A DNA stretch of 64,000 nucleotides from Nematostella vectensis. Its lineage: Eukaryota; Cnidaria; Anthozoa; Actiniaria; Edwardsiidae. The DNA lies in NCBI RefSeq assembly GCF_932526225.1, contig NC_064045.1, positions 15,434,442 through 15,498,441 on the forward strand, read 5' to 3'. This document shows, piece after piece, positions 48,801-63,600 of this stretch. Made by a program: the position numbers and the translations under genes. The notes beneath the pieces are model-generated. The model was given only the letters and a program-made list of their open reading frames with translations. It was not told the origin of the DNA and did no database searches. Positions within the stretch are counted from its first letter, which is position 1, and every line of letters starts with the position of its first letter.

Positions 48801-51800
48801 CTTGTGTGCATAAAATATGTACAGGATCCTGAACAAAGCATGAGCACATCAAAGATTCTGAGAGTACATAAAAATGTCCCTATACCTTCTTTTTATGTCA
48901 TGACACACCAAGAACAGTATAATTAAGTATCGATATTTAAAAAAGAATTAAAGAAAAAAAAAATAGGCTATCAGCGGGAATCGAACCCGGGTCGCTGCGT
49001 TAGTAGTCAAGTGCCCGCAACGAAAGACTAACGTGGCATTGCTGAAGGGAATTGTAATAAAAATTACTTTTAATACTATTGGTATCGTAAACTATCCCAA
49101 GCACAGTCACCATCGGACTGGAGGTTACATTCGGGAAAAGCTTCAGGGTTACATTCGGGAATTTGTTTTACGAGTGTAACCTCCAAAAGGTTACAATCGA
49201 TAATTTTTTTTTCCGAATGTAAATTCCAAAAAGTAACATTAGGAAAAATAAAACAGTATACTCGGAAAAAAAGGTATATCAATCTATCGAGCGCTATGCT
49301 CTATGTTAGAATCTACTTAATCAAGTTATCCAAGGAATCTAGTTAGTTCTTGTGTGCATAAAATATGTACAGGATCCTGAACAAAGCATGAGCACATCAA
49401 AGATGCTGAGAGTACATAAAAATGTCCCTATACCTTCTTTTTATGTCATGACACACCAAGAACAGTATAATTAAGTATCGATATTTTTAAAAAAAAAATA
49501 AAGAAAAAAAAATAGGCTATCAGCGGGAATCGAACCCGGGTTGCTGCGTTAGTAGTCAAGTGCCGCAACGAAAGACTAACGTGGCATTGCTGAAGGGAAT
49601 TGTAATAAAAATTACTTTTAATACTATTGGTATCGTAAACTATCCCAAGCAAAGCCACCATCGGACTGGAGGTTACATTCGGGAAAAGCTTCAGGGTTAC
49701 ATTCGGGAATTTGTTTTACGAGTGTAACCTCCAAAAGGTTACAATCGATAATTTTTTTTCCGAATGTAAATTCCAAAAAGGAACATTAGGAAAATAAAAC
49801 AGTATACTCGGAAAAAAAGGTATATCAATCTATCGAGCGCTATGCTCTATGTTAGAATCTACTTAATCAAGTTATCAAAGGAATCTAGTTAGTTCTTGTG
49901 TGCATAAAATATGTACAGGATCCTGAACAAAGCATGAGCACATCAAAGATGCTGAGAGTACATAAAAATGTCCCTATACCTTCTTTTTATGTCATGACAC
50001 ACCAAGAACAGTATAATTAAGTATCGATATTTAAAAAAAATAAAGAAAAAATAATAGGCTATCAGCGGGAATCGAACCCGGGTCGCTGCGTTAGTAGTCA
50101 AGTGCCCGCAACGAAAGACTAACGTGGCATTGCTGAATGGAATTGTAATGAAAATTACTTTTAATACTATTGGTATCGTAAACTATCCCAAGCAAAGTCA
50201 CCATCGGACTGGAGGTTACATTCGGGAAAAACGTCAGGGTTACATTCGGGAATTTGTTTTACGAGTGTAAACTCCAAAAGGTTACCATCGATAAATTTTT
50301 TTCCGAATGTAAATTCCAAAAAGTAACATTAGGAAAAATAAAACAGTATACTCGGAAAAAAAGGTATATCAATCTATCGAGCGCTATGCTCTATGTTAGA
50401 ATCTACTTAATCAAGTTATCCAAGGAATCTAGTTAGTTCTTGTGTGCATAAAATATGTACAGGATCCTGAACAAAGCATGAGCACATCAAAGATTCTGAG
50501 AGTACATAAAAATGTCCCTATACCTTCTTTTTATGTCATGACACACCAAGAACAGTATAATTAAGTATCGATATTTAAAAAAGAATTAAAGAAAAAAAAA
50601 ATAGGCTATCAGCGGGAATCGAACCCGGGTCGCTGCGTTAGTAGTCAAGTGCCCGCAACGAAAGACTAACGTGGCATTGCTGAAGGGAATTGTAATAAAA
50701 ATTACTTTTAATACTATTGGTATCGTAAACTATCCCAAGCACAGTCACCATCGGACTGGAGGTTACATTCGGGAAAAGCTTCAGGGTTACATTCGGGAAT
50801 TTGTTTTACGAGTGTAACCTCCAAAAGGTTACAATCGATAATTTTTTTTCCGAATGTAAATTCCAAAAAGCAAAATTAGGAAAATAAAACAGTATACTCG
50901 GAAAAAAAGGTATATCAATCTATCGAGCGCTATGCTCTATGTTAGAATCTACTTAATCAAGTTATCAAAGGAATCTAGTTAGTTCTTGTGTGCATAAAAT
51001 ATGTACAGGATCCTGAACAAAGCATGAGCACATCAAAGATGCTGAGAGTACATAAAAATGTCCCTATACCTTCTTTTTATGTCATGACACACCAAGAACA
51101 GTATAATTAAGTATCGATATTTAAAAAAAATAAAGAAAAAAAAATAGGCTATCAGCGGGAATCGAACCCGGGTCGCTGCGTTAGTAGTCAAGTGCCCGCA
51201 ACGAAAGACTAACGTGGCATTGCTGAATGGAATTGTAATGAAAATTACTTTTAATACTATTGGTATCGTAAACTATCCCAAGCAAAGTCACCATCGGACT
51301 GGAGGTTACATTCGGGAAAAACTTCAGGGTTACATTCGGGAATTTGTTTTACGAGTGTAACCTCCAAAAGGTTACAATCGATAATTTTTTTTCCGAATGT
51401 AAATTCCAAAAAGTAACATTAAAAAAATAAAACAGTATACTCGGACAAAAAGGTACATCAATCTATCGAGCGCTATGCTCTATGTTAGAATCTACTTAAT
51501 CAAGTTATCCAAGGAATCTAGTTAGTTCTTTTGTGCATAAAATATGTACAGGATCCTGAACAAAGCATGAGCACATCAAAGATGCTGAGAGTACATAAAA
51601 ATGTCCCTATACCTTCTTTGTATGTCATGACACACCAAGAACAGTATAATTAAGTATCGATATTTAAAAAAAAATAAAGAAAAAAAAATAGGCTATCAGC
51701 GGGAATCGAACCCGGGTGGCTGCGTTAGTAGTCAAGTGCCCGCAACGAAAGACTAACGTGGCATTGCTGAAGGGAATTGTAATGAAAATTACTTTTAATA

Positions 51801-53339
51801 CTATTGGTATCGTAAACTATCCCAAGCAAAGTCACCATCGGACTGGAGGTTACATTCGGGAAAAGCTTCAGGGTTACATTCGGGAATTTGTTTTACGAGT
51901 GTAACCTCCAAAAGGTTACAATCGATAATTTTTTTTCCGAATGTAAATTCCAAAAAGTAACATTAGGAAAATAAAACAGTATACTCGGAAAAAAAGGTAT
52001 ATCAATCTATCGAGCGCTATGCTCTATGTTAGAATCTACTTAATCAAGTTAACCAAGGAATCTAGTTAGTTCTTCTGTGCATAAAATATGTACAGGATCC
52101 TGAACAAAGCATGAGCACATCAAAGATGCTGAGAGTACATAAAAATGTCCCTATACCTTCTTTTTATGTCATGACACACCAAGAACAGTATAATTAAGTA
52201 TCGATATTTAAAAAAAAAATAAAGAAAAAAAATAGGCTATCAGAGGGAATCGAACCCGGGTCGCTGCGTTAGTAGTTAAGTGCCCGCAACGAAAGACTAA
52301 CGTGGCATTGCTGAAGGGAATTGTAATAAAAATTACTTTTAATACTATTGGTATCGTAAACTATCCCAAGCAAAGTCACCATCGGACTAGAGGTTACATT
52401 CGGGAAAAGCTTCAGGGTTACATTCGGGAATTTGTTTTACGAGTGTAACCTCCAAAAGGTTACCATCGATAAATTTTTTTCCGAATGTAAATTCCAAAAA
52501 GTAACATTAGGAAAAATAAAACAGTATACTCGGAAAAAAAGGTATATCAATCTATCGAGCGCTATGCTCTATGTTAGAATCTACTTAATCAAGTTATCCA
52601 AGGAATCTAGTTAGTTCTTGTGTGCATAAAATATGTACAGGATCCTGAACAAAGCATGAGCACATCAAAGATTCTGAGAGTACATAAAAATGTCCCTATA
52701 CCTTCTTTTTATGTCATGACACACCAAGAACAGTATAATTAAGTATCGATATTTAAAAAAAAAATAAAGAAAAAAAATAGGCTATCAGAGGGAATCGAAC
52801 CCGGGTCGCTGCGTTAGTAGTTAAGTGCCCGCAACGAAAGACTAACGTGGTATTGCTGAAGGGAATTGTAATGAAAATTACTTTTAATACTATTGGTATC
52901 GTAAACTATCCCAAGCAAAGTCACCATCGGACTAGAGGTTACATTCGGGAAAAGCTTCAGGGTTACATTCGGGAATTTGTTTTACGAGTGTAACCTCCAA
53001 AAGGTTACCATCGATAAATTTTTTTCCGAATGTAAATTCCAAAAAGTAACATTAGGAAAAATAAAACAGTATACTCGGAAAAAAAGGTATATCAATCTAT
53101 CGAGCGCTATGCTCTATGTTAGAATCTACTTAATCAAGTTATCCAAGGAATCTAGTTAGTTCTTGTGTGCATAAAATATGTACAGGATCCTGAACAAAGC
53201 ATGAGCACATCAAAGATTCTGAGAGTACATAAAAATGTCCCTATACCTTCTTTTTATGTCATGACACACCAAGAACAGTATAATTAAGTATCGATATTTA
53301 AAAAAGAATTAAAGAAAAAAAAATAGGCTATCAGCGGGA

Positions 53340-54600
53340 ATCGAACCCGGGTCGCTGCGTTAGTAGTCAAGTGCCCGCAACGAAAGACTAACGTGGCATT
53401 GCTGAAGGGAATTGTAATAAAAATTACTTTTAATACTATTGGTATCGTAAACTATCCCAAGCACAGTCACCATCGGACTGGAGGTTACATTCGGGAAAAG
53501 CTTCAGGGTTACATTCGGGAATTTGTTTTACGAGTGTAACCTCCAAAGGTTACAATCGATAATTTTTTTTTCCGAATGTAAATTCCAAAAAGTAACATTA
53601 GGAAAAATAAAACAGTATACTCGGAAAAAAAGGTATATCAATCTATCGAGCGCTATGCTCTATGTTAGAATCTACTTAATCAAGTTATCCAAGGAATCTA
53701 GTTAGTTCTTGTGTGCATAAAATATGTACAGGATCCTGAACAAAGCATGAGCACATCAAAGATGCTGAGAGTACATCAAAATGTCCCTATACCTTCTTTT
53801 TATGTCATGACACACCAAGAACAGTATAATTAAGTATCGATATTTTTAAAAAAAAAATAAAGAAAAAAAAATAGGCTATCAGCGGGAATCGAACCCGGGT
53901 TGCTGCGTTAGTAGTCAAGTGCCGCAACGAAAGACTAACGTGGCATTGCTGAAGGGAATTGTAATGAAAATTACTTTTAATACTATTGGTATCGTAAACT
54001 ATCCCAAGCAAAGCCACCATCGGACTGGAGGTTACATTCGGGAAAAGCTTCAGGGTTACATTCGGGAATTTGTTTTACGAGTGTAACCTCCAAAAGGTTA
54101 CAATCGATAATTTTTTTTCCGAATGTAAATTCCAAAAAGTAACATTAGGAAAATAAAACAGTATACTCGGAAAAAAAGGTATATCAATCTATCGAGAGCT
54201 ATGCTCTATGTTAGAATCTACTTAATCAAGTTATCAAAGGAATCTAGTTAGTTCTTGTGTGCATAAAATATGTACAGGATCCTGAACAAAGCATGAGCAC
54301 ATCAAAGATGCTGAGAGTACATAAAAATGTCCCTATACCTTCTTTTTATGTCATGACACACCAAGAACAGTATAATTAAGTATCGATATTTAAAAAAAAT
54401 AAAGAAAAAATAATAGGCTATCAGCGGGAATCGAACCCGGGTCGCTGCGTTAGTAGTCAAGTGCCCGCAACGAAAGACTAACGTGGCATTGCTGAATGGA
54501 ATTGTAATGAAAATTACTTTTAATACTATTGGTATCGTAAACTATCCCAAGCAAAGTCACCATCGGACTGGAGGTTACATTCGGGAAAAACTTCAGGGTT
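53340..54600 (-). repeat. Ordered three-variant monomer set (one of four)
   Basis: Three monomer subtypes follow one another: CAAGCACAGTC type, then GGGTTGCTGCG/AAGTGCCGCAACG type with AAAGCCACC, then AAATAATAGGC type with GCTGAATGG. The same order is seen from about 31225, 40250 and 48980. Intervening monomers differ in number, so the set moves as a unit within an otherwise shuffled array. Confidence 0.75.
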
Positions 54601-57600
54601 ACATTCGGGAATTTGTTTTACGAGTGTAACCTCCAAAAGGTTACAATCGATAATTTTTTTTCCGAATGTAAATTCCAAAAAGTAACATTAGGAAAAATAA
54701 AACAGTATACTCGGAAAAAAAGGTATATCAATCTATCGAGCGCTATGCTCTATGTTAGAATCTACTTAATCAAGTTAACCAAGGAATCTAGTTAGTTCTT
54801 GTGTGCATAAAATATGTACAGGATCCTGAACAAAGCATGAGCACATCAAAGGTGCTGAGAGTACATCAAAATGTCCCTATACCTTCTTTTTATGTCATGA
54901 CACACCAAGAACAGTATAATTAAGTATCGATATTTTAAAAAAAATAAAGAAAAAAAATAGGCTATCAGAGGGAATCGAACCCGGGTCGCTGCGTTAGTAG
55001 TTAAGTGCCCGCAACGAAAGACTAAGAGGCATTGCTGAAGGGAATTGTAATGAAAATTACTTTTAATACTATTGGTATCGTAAACTATCCCAAGCAAAGT
55101 CACCATCGGACTAGAGGTTACATTCGGGAAAAGCTTCAGGGTTACATTCGGGAATTTGTTTTACGAGTGTAACCTCCAAAAGGTTACCATCGATAAATTT
55201 TTTTCAGAATGTAAATTCCAAAAAGTAACATTAGGAAAAATAAAACAGTATACTCGGAAAAAAAGGTATATCAATCTATCGAGCGCTATGCTCTATGTTA
55301 GAATCTACTTAATCAAGTTATCAAAGGAATCTAGTTAGTTCTTGTGTGCATAAAATATGTACAGGATCCTGAACAAAGCATGAGCACATCAAAGATGCTG
55401 AGAGTACATAAAAATGTCCCTATACCTTCTTTTTATGTCAAGACACACCAAGAACAGTATAATTAAGTATCGATATTTAAAAAAACAAATAAAGAAAAAA
55501 TAGTAGGCTATCAGCGGGAATCGAACCCGGGTCGCTGCGTTAGTAGTCAAGTGCCCGCAACGAAAGACTAACGTGGCATTGCTGAATGGAATTGTAATGA
55601 AAATTAATTTTAATACTATTGGTATCGTAAACTATCCCAAGCAAAGTCACCATCGGACTGGAGGTTACATTCGGGAAAAGCTTCAGGGTTACATTCGGGA
55701 ATTTGTTTTACGAGTGTAACCTCCAAAAGGTTACAATCGATAATTTTTTTTCCGAATGTAAAGTCCAAAAAGTAACATTAGAAAAATAAAACAGTATACT
55801 CGGAAAAAAAGGTATATCAATCTATCGAGCGCTATGCTCTATGTTAGAATCTACTTAATCAAGTTATCAAAGGAATCTAGTTAGTTCTTGTGTGCATAAA
55901 ATATGTACAGGATCCTGAACAAAGCATGAGCACATCAAAGATGCTGAGAGTACATAAAAATGTCCCTATACCTTCTTTTTATGTCATGACACACCAAGAA
56001 CAGTATAATTAAGTATCGATATTTAAAAAAAAATAAAGAAAAAAAATAGGCTATCAGAGGGAATCGAACCCGGGTCGCTGCGTTTGTAGTTAAGTGCCCG
56101 CAACGAAAGACTAACGTGGTATTGCTGAAGGGAATTGTAATGAAAATTACTTTTAATACTATTGGTATCGTAAACTATCCCAAGCAAAGTCACCATCGGA
56201 CTAGAGGTTACATTCGGGAAAAGCTTCAGGGTTACATTCGGGAATTTGTTTTACGAGTGTAACCTCCAAAAGGTTACCATCGATAAATTTTTTTCCGAAT
56301 GTAAATTCCAAAAAGTAACATTAGGAAAAATAAAACAGTATACTCGGAAAAAAAGGTATATCAATCTATCGAGCGCTATTCTCTATGTTAGAATCTACTT
56401 AATCAAGTTATCCAAGGAATCTAGTTAGTTCTTGTGTGCATAAAATATGTACAGGATCCTGAACAAAGCATGAGCACATCAAAGATTCTGAGAGTACATA
56501 AAAATGTCCCTATACCTTCTTTTTATGTCATGACACACCAAGAACAGTATAATTAAGTATCGATATTTAAAAAAGAATTAAAGAAAAAAAAAATAGGCTA
56601 TCAGCGGGAATCGAACCCGGGTCGCTGCGTTAGTAGTCAAGTGCCCGCAACGAAAGACAAACGTGGCATTGCTGAAGGGAATTGTAATAAAAATTACTTT
56701 TAATACTATTGGTATCGTAAACTATCCCAAGCACAGTCACCATCAGACTGGAGGTTACATTCGGGAAAAGCTTCAGGGTTACATTCGGGAATTTGTTTTA
56801 CGAGTGTAACCTCCAAAAGGTTACAATCGATAATTTTTTTTTCCGAATGTAAATTCCAAAAAGTAACATTAGGAAAAATAAAACAGTATACTCGGAAAAA
56901 AAGGTATATCAATCTATCGAGCGCTATGCTCTATGTTAGAATCTACTTAATCAAGTTATCCAAGGAATCTAGTTAGTTCTTGTGTGCATAAAATATGTAC
57001 AGGATCCTGAACAAAGCATGAGCACATCAAAGATGCTGAGAGTACATCAAAATGTCCCTATACCTTCTTTTTATGTCATGACACACCAAGAACAGTATAA
57101 TTAAGTATCGATATTTTTAAAAAAAAAATAAAGAAAAAAAAATAGGCTATCAGCGGGAATCGAACCCGGGTCGCTGCGTTAGTAGTCAAGTGCCCGCAAC
57201 GAAAGACTAACGTGGCATTGCTGAATGGAATTGTAATGAAAATTACTTTTAATACTATTGGTATCGTAAACTATCCCAAGCAAAGTCACCATCGGACTGG
57301 AGGTTACATTCGGGAAAAACTTCAGGGTTACATTCGGGAATTTGTTTTACGAGTGTAACCTCCAAAAGGTTACAATCGATAATTTTTTTTCCGAATGTAA
57401 ATTCCAAAAAGTAACATTAGGAAAAATAAAACAGTATACTCGGAAAAAAAGGTATATCAATCTATCGAGCGCTATGCTCTATGTTAGAATCTACTTAATC
57501 AAGTTAACCAAGGAATCTAGTTAGTTCTTGTGTGCATAAAATATGTACAGGATCCTGAACAAAGCATGAGCACATCAAAGATGCTGAGAGTACATAAAAA

Positions 57601-60600
57601 TGTCCCTATACCTTCTTTTTATGTCATGACACACCAAGAACAGTATAATTAAGTATCGATATTTAAAAAAAAATAAAGAAAAAAAATAGGCTATCAGAGG
57701 GAATCGAACCCGGGTCGCTGCGTTAGTAGTTAAGTGCCCGCAACGAAAGACTAACGTGGCATTGCTGAAGGGAATTGTAATGAAAATTACTTTTAATACT
57801 ATTGGTATCGTAAACTATCCCAAGCAAAGTCACCATCGGACTAGAGGTTACATTCGGGAAAAGCTTCAGGGTTACATTCGGGAATTTGTTTTACGAGTGT
57901 AACCTCCAAAAGGTTACCATCGATAAATTTTTTTCAGAATGTAAATTCCAAAAAGTAACATTAGGAAAAATAAAACAGTATACTCGGAAAAAAAGGTATA
58001 TCAATCTATCGAGCGCTATGCTCTATGTTAGAATCTACTTAATCAAGTTATCCAAGGAATCTAGTTAGCTCTTGTGTGCATAAAATATGTACAGGATCCT
58101 GAACAAAGCATGAGCACATCAAAGATTCTGAGAGTACATAAAAATGTCCCTATACCTTCTTTTTATGTCATGACACACCAAGAACAGTATAATTAAGTAT
58201 CGATATTTAAAAAAAAATTAAAGAAAAAAAAAAATAGGCTATCAGCGGGAATCGAACCCGGGTCGCTGCGTTAGTAGTCAAGTGCCCGCAACGAAAGACT
58301 AACGTGGCATTGCTGAAGGGAATTGTAATGAAAATTACTTTTAATACTATTGGTATCGTAAACTATCCCAAGCACAGTCACCATCGGACTAGAGGTTACA
58401 TTCGGGAAAAGCTTCACGGTTACATTCGGGAATTTGTTTTACGAGTGTAACCTCCAAAAGGTTACAATCGATAATTTTTTTTTCCGAATGTAAATTCCAA
58501 AAAGTAACATTAGGAAAAATAAAACAGTATACTCGGAAAAAAAGGTATATCAATCTATCGAGCGCTATGCTCTATGTTAGAATCTACTTAATCAAGTTAT
58601 CCAAGGAATCTAGTTAGTTCTTGTGTGCATAAAATATGTACAGGATCCTGAACAAAGCATGAGCACATCAAAGATGCTGAGAGTATATCAAAATGTCGCT
58701 ATACCTTCTTTTTATGTCATGACACACCAAGAACAGTATAATTAAGTATCGATATTTAAAAAAAAAATAAAGAAAAAAAATAGGCTATCAGCGGGAATCG
58801 AACCCGGGTCGCTGCGTTAGTAGTTAAGTGCCCGCAACGAAAGACTAACGTGGCATTGCTGAAGGGAATTGTAATGAAAATTACTTTTAATACTATTGGT
58901 ATCGTAAACTATCCCAAGCAAAGTCACCATCGGACTAGAGGTTACATTCGGGAAAAGCTTCAGGGTTACATTCGGGAATTTGTTTTACGAGTGTAACCTC
59001 CAAAAGGTTACCATCGATAATTTTTTTTCCGAATGTAAATTCCAAAAAGTAACATTAGGAAAAATAAAACAGTATACTCGGAAAAAAAGGTATATCAATC
59101 TATCGAGCGCTATGCTCTATGTTAGAATCTACTTAATCAAGTTATCCAAGGAATCTAGTTAGTTCTTGTGTGCATAAAATATGTACAGGATCCTGAACAA
59201 AGCATGAGCACATCAAAGATGCTGAGAGTACATAAAAATGTCCCTATACCTTCTTTTTATGTCATGACACACCAAGAACAGTATAATTAAGTATCGATAT
59301 TTAAAAAAAAAATAAAGAAAAAAAATAGGCTATCAGAGGGAATCGAACCCGGGTCGCTGCGTTAGTAGTTAAGTGCCCGCAACGAAAGACTAAGTGGCAT
59401 TGCTGAAGGGAATTGTAATGAAAATTACTTTTAATACTATTGGTATCGTAAACTATCCCAAGCAAAGTCACCATCGGACTAGAGGTTACATTCGGGAAAA
59501 GCTTCAGGGTTACATTCGGGAATTTGTTTTACGAGTGTAACCTCCAAAAGGTTACCATCGATAAATTTTTTTCAGAATGTAAATTCCAAAAAGTAACATT
59601 AGGAAAAATAAAACAGTATACTCGGAAAAAAAGGTATATCAATCTATCGAGCGCTATGCTCTATGTTAGAATCTACTTAATCAAGTTATCCAAGGAATCT
59701 AGTTAGTTCTTGTGTGCATAAAATATGTACAGGATCCTGAACAAAGCATGAGCACATCAAAGATTCTGAGAGTACATAAAAATGTCCCTATACCTTCTTT
59801 TTATGTCATGACACACCAAGAACAGTATAATTAAGTATCGATATTTAAAAAAAAATTAAAGAAAAAAAAAATAGGCTATCAGCGGGAATCGAACCCGGGT
59901 CGCTGCGTTAGTAGTCAAGTGCCCGCAACGAAAGACTAACGTGGCATTGCTGAAGGGAATTGTAATGAAAATTACTTTTAATACTATTGGTATCGTAAAC
60001 TATCCCAAGCACAGTCACCATCGGACTGGAGGTTACATTCGGGAAAAGCTTCAGGGTTACATTCGGGAATTTGTTTTACGAGTGTAACCTCCAAAAGGTT
60101 ACAATCGATAATTTTTTTTTCCGAATGTAAATTCCAAAAAGTAACATTAGGAAAAATAAAACAGTATACTCGGAAAAAAAGGTATATCAATCTATCGAGC
60201 GCTATGCTCTATGTTAGAATCTACTTAATCAAGTTATCCAAGGAATCTAGTTAGTTCTTGTGTGCATAAAATATGTACAGGATCCTGAACAAAGCATGAG
60301 CACATCAAAGATGCTGAGAGTACATCAAAATGTCCCTATACCTTCTTTTTATGTCATGACACACCAAGAACAGTATAATTAAGTATCGATGTTTTTAAAA
60401 AAAAAATAAAGAAAAAAAAATAGGCTATCAGCGGGAATCGAACCCGGGTTGCTGCGTTAGTAGTCAAGTGCCGCAACGAAAGACTAACGTGGCATTGCTG
60501 AAGGGAATTGTAATGAAAATTACTTTTAATACTATTGGTATCGTAAACTATCCCAAGCAAAGCCACCATCGGACTGGAGGTTACATTCGGGAAAAGCTTC

Positions 60601-63600
60601 AGGGTTACATTCGGGAATTTGTTTTACGAGTGTAACCTCCAAAAGGTTACAATCGATAATTTTTTTTCCGAATGTAAATTCCAAAAAGTAACATTAGGAA
60701 AATAAAACAGTATACTCGGAAAAAAAGGTATATCAATCTATCGAGCGCTATGCTCTATGTTAGAATCTACTTAATCAAGTTATCAAAGGAATCTAGTTAG
60801 TTCTTGTGTGCATAAAATATGTACAGGATCCTGAACAAAGCATGAGCACATCAAAGATGCTGAGAGTACATAAAAATGTCCCTATACCTTCTTTTTATGT
60901 CATGACACACCAAGAACAGTATAATTAAGTATCGATATTTTAAAAAAATAAAGAAAAAAAAATAGGCTATCAGCGGGAATCGAACCCGGGTCGCTGCGTT
61001 AGTAGTCAAGTGCCCGCAACGAAAGACTAACGTGGCATTGCTGAAGGGAATTGTAATGAAAATTACTTTTAATACTATTGGTATCGTAAACTTTCCCAAG
61101 CAAAGCCACCATCGGACTGGAGGTTACATTCGGGAAAAGCTTCAGGGTTACATTCGGGAATTTGTTTTACGAGTGTAACCTCCAAAAGGTTACAATCGAT
61201 AATTTTTTTTCCGAATGTAAATTCCAAAAAGTAACATTAGGAAAATAAAACAGTATACTCGGAAAAAAAGGTATATCAATCTATCGAGCGCTATGCTCTA
61301 TGTTAGAATCTACTTAATCAAGTTATCAAAGGAATCTAGTTAGTTCTTGTGTGCATAAAATATGTACAGGATCCTGAACAAAGCATGAGCACATCAAAGA
61401 TGCTGAGAGTACATAAAAATGTCCCTATACCTTCTTTTTATGTCATGACACACCAAGAACAGTATAATTAAGTATCGATATTTTAAAAAAATAAAGAAAA
61501 AAAAATAGGCTATCAGCGGGAATCGAACCCGGGTCGCTGCGTTAGTAGTCAAGTGCCCGCAACGAAAGACTAACGTGGCATTGCTGAAGGGAATTGTAAT
61601 GAAAATTACTTTTAATACTATTGGTATCGTAAACTATCCCAAGCAAAGTCACCATCGGACTGGAGGTTACATTCGGGAAAAACTTCAGGGTTACATTCGG
61701 GAATTTGTTTTACGAGTGTAACCTCCAAAAGGTTACAATCGATAATTTTTTTTCCGAATGTAAATTCCAAAAAGTAACATTAGGAAAATAAAACAGTATA
61801 CTCGGACAAAAAGGTATATCAATCTATCGAGCGCTATGCTCTATGTTAGAATCTACTTAATCAAGTTATCCAAGGAATCTAGTTAGTTCTTTTGTGCATA
61901 AAATATGTACAGGATCCTGAACAAAGCATGAGCACATCAAAGATGCTGAGAGTACATAAAAATGTCCCTATACCTTCTTTTTATGTCATGACACACCAAG
62001 AACAGTATACATAAGTATCGATATTTAAAAAAAAAATAAAGAAAAAAAAAATAGGCTATCAGCGGGAATCGAACCCGGGTCGCTGCGTTAGTAGTCAAGT
62101 GCCCGCAACGAAAGACTAACGTGGCATTGCTGAAGGAAATTGTAATGAAAATTACTTTTAATACTATTGGTATCGTCAACTATTCCAAGCAAAGTCACCA
62201 TCGGACTGGAGGTTACATTCGGGAAAAGCTTCAGGGTTACATTCGGGAATTTGTTTTACGAGTGTAACCTCCAAAAGGTTGCCATCGATAAATTTTTTTC
62301 CGAATGTAAATTCCAAAAAGTAACATTAGGAAAAATAAAACAGTATACTCGGAAAAAAAGGTATATCAATCTATCGAGCGCTATGCTCTATGTTAGAATC
62401 TACTTAATCAAGTTAACCAAGGAATCTAGTTAGTTCTTGTGTGCATAAAATATGTACAGGATCCTGAACAAAGCATGAGCACATCAAAGATGCTGAGAGT
62501 ACATCAAAATGTCCCTATACCTTCTTTTTATGTCATGACACACCAAGAACAGTATAATTAAGTATCGATATTTAAAAAAAAAAATAAAGAAAAAAAATAG
62601 GCTATCAGCGGGAATCGAACCCGGGTCGCTGCGTTAGTAGTCAAGTGCCCGCAACGAAAGACTAACGTGGCATTGCTGAAGGGAATTGTAATGAAAATTA
62701 CTTTTAATACTATTGGTATCGTAAACTATCCCAAGCAAAGTCACCATCGGACTGGAGGTTACATTCGGGAAAAGCTTCAGGGTTACATTCGGGAATTTGT
62801 TTTACGAGTGTAACCTCCAAAAGGTTACAATCGATAATTTTTTTTCCGAATGTAAATTCCAAAAAGTAACATTAGGAAAAATAAAACAGTATACTCGGAA
62901 AAAAAGGTATATCAATCTATCGAGCGCTATGCTCTATGTTAGAATCTACTTAATCCAGTTAACCAAGGAATCTAGTTAGTTCTTGTGTGCATAAAATATG
63001 TACAGGATCCTGAACAAAGCATGAGCACATCAAAGATGCTGAGAGTACATAAAAATGTCCCTATACCTTCTTTTTATGTCATGACACACCAAGAACAGTA
63101 TAATTAAGTATCGATATTTAAAAAAAATAAAGAAAAAAAAAAGGCTATCAGAGGGAATCGAACCCGGGTAGCTGCGTTAGTAGTTAAGTGCCCGCAACGA
63201 AAGACTAACGTGGCATTGCTGAAGGGAATTGTAATGAAAATTACTTTTAATACTATTGGTATCGTAAACTATCCCAAGCAAAGTCACCATCGGACTAGAG
63301 GTTACATTCGGGAAAAGCTTCAGGGTTACATTCGGGAATTTGTTTTACGAGTGTAACCTCCAAAATGTTACCATCGATAAATTTTTTTCCGAATGTAAAT
63401 TCCAAAAAGTAACATTAGGAAAAATAAAACAGTATACTCGGAAAAAAAGGTATATCAATCTATCGAGCGCTATGCTCTATGTTAGAATCTACTTAATCAA
63501 GTTAACCAAGGAATCTAGTTAGTTCTTGTGTGCATAAAATATGTACAGGATCCTGAACAAAGCATGAGCACATCAAAGATTCTGAGAGTACATAAAAATG

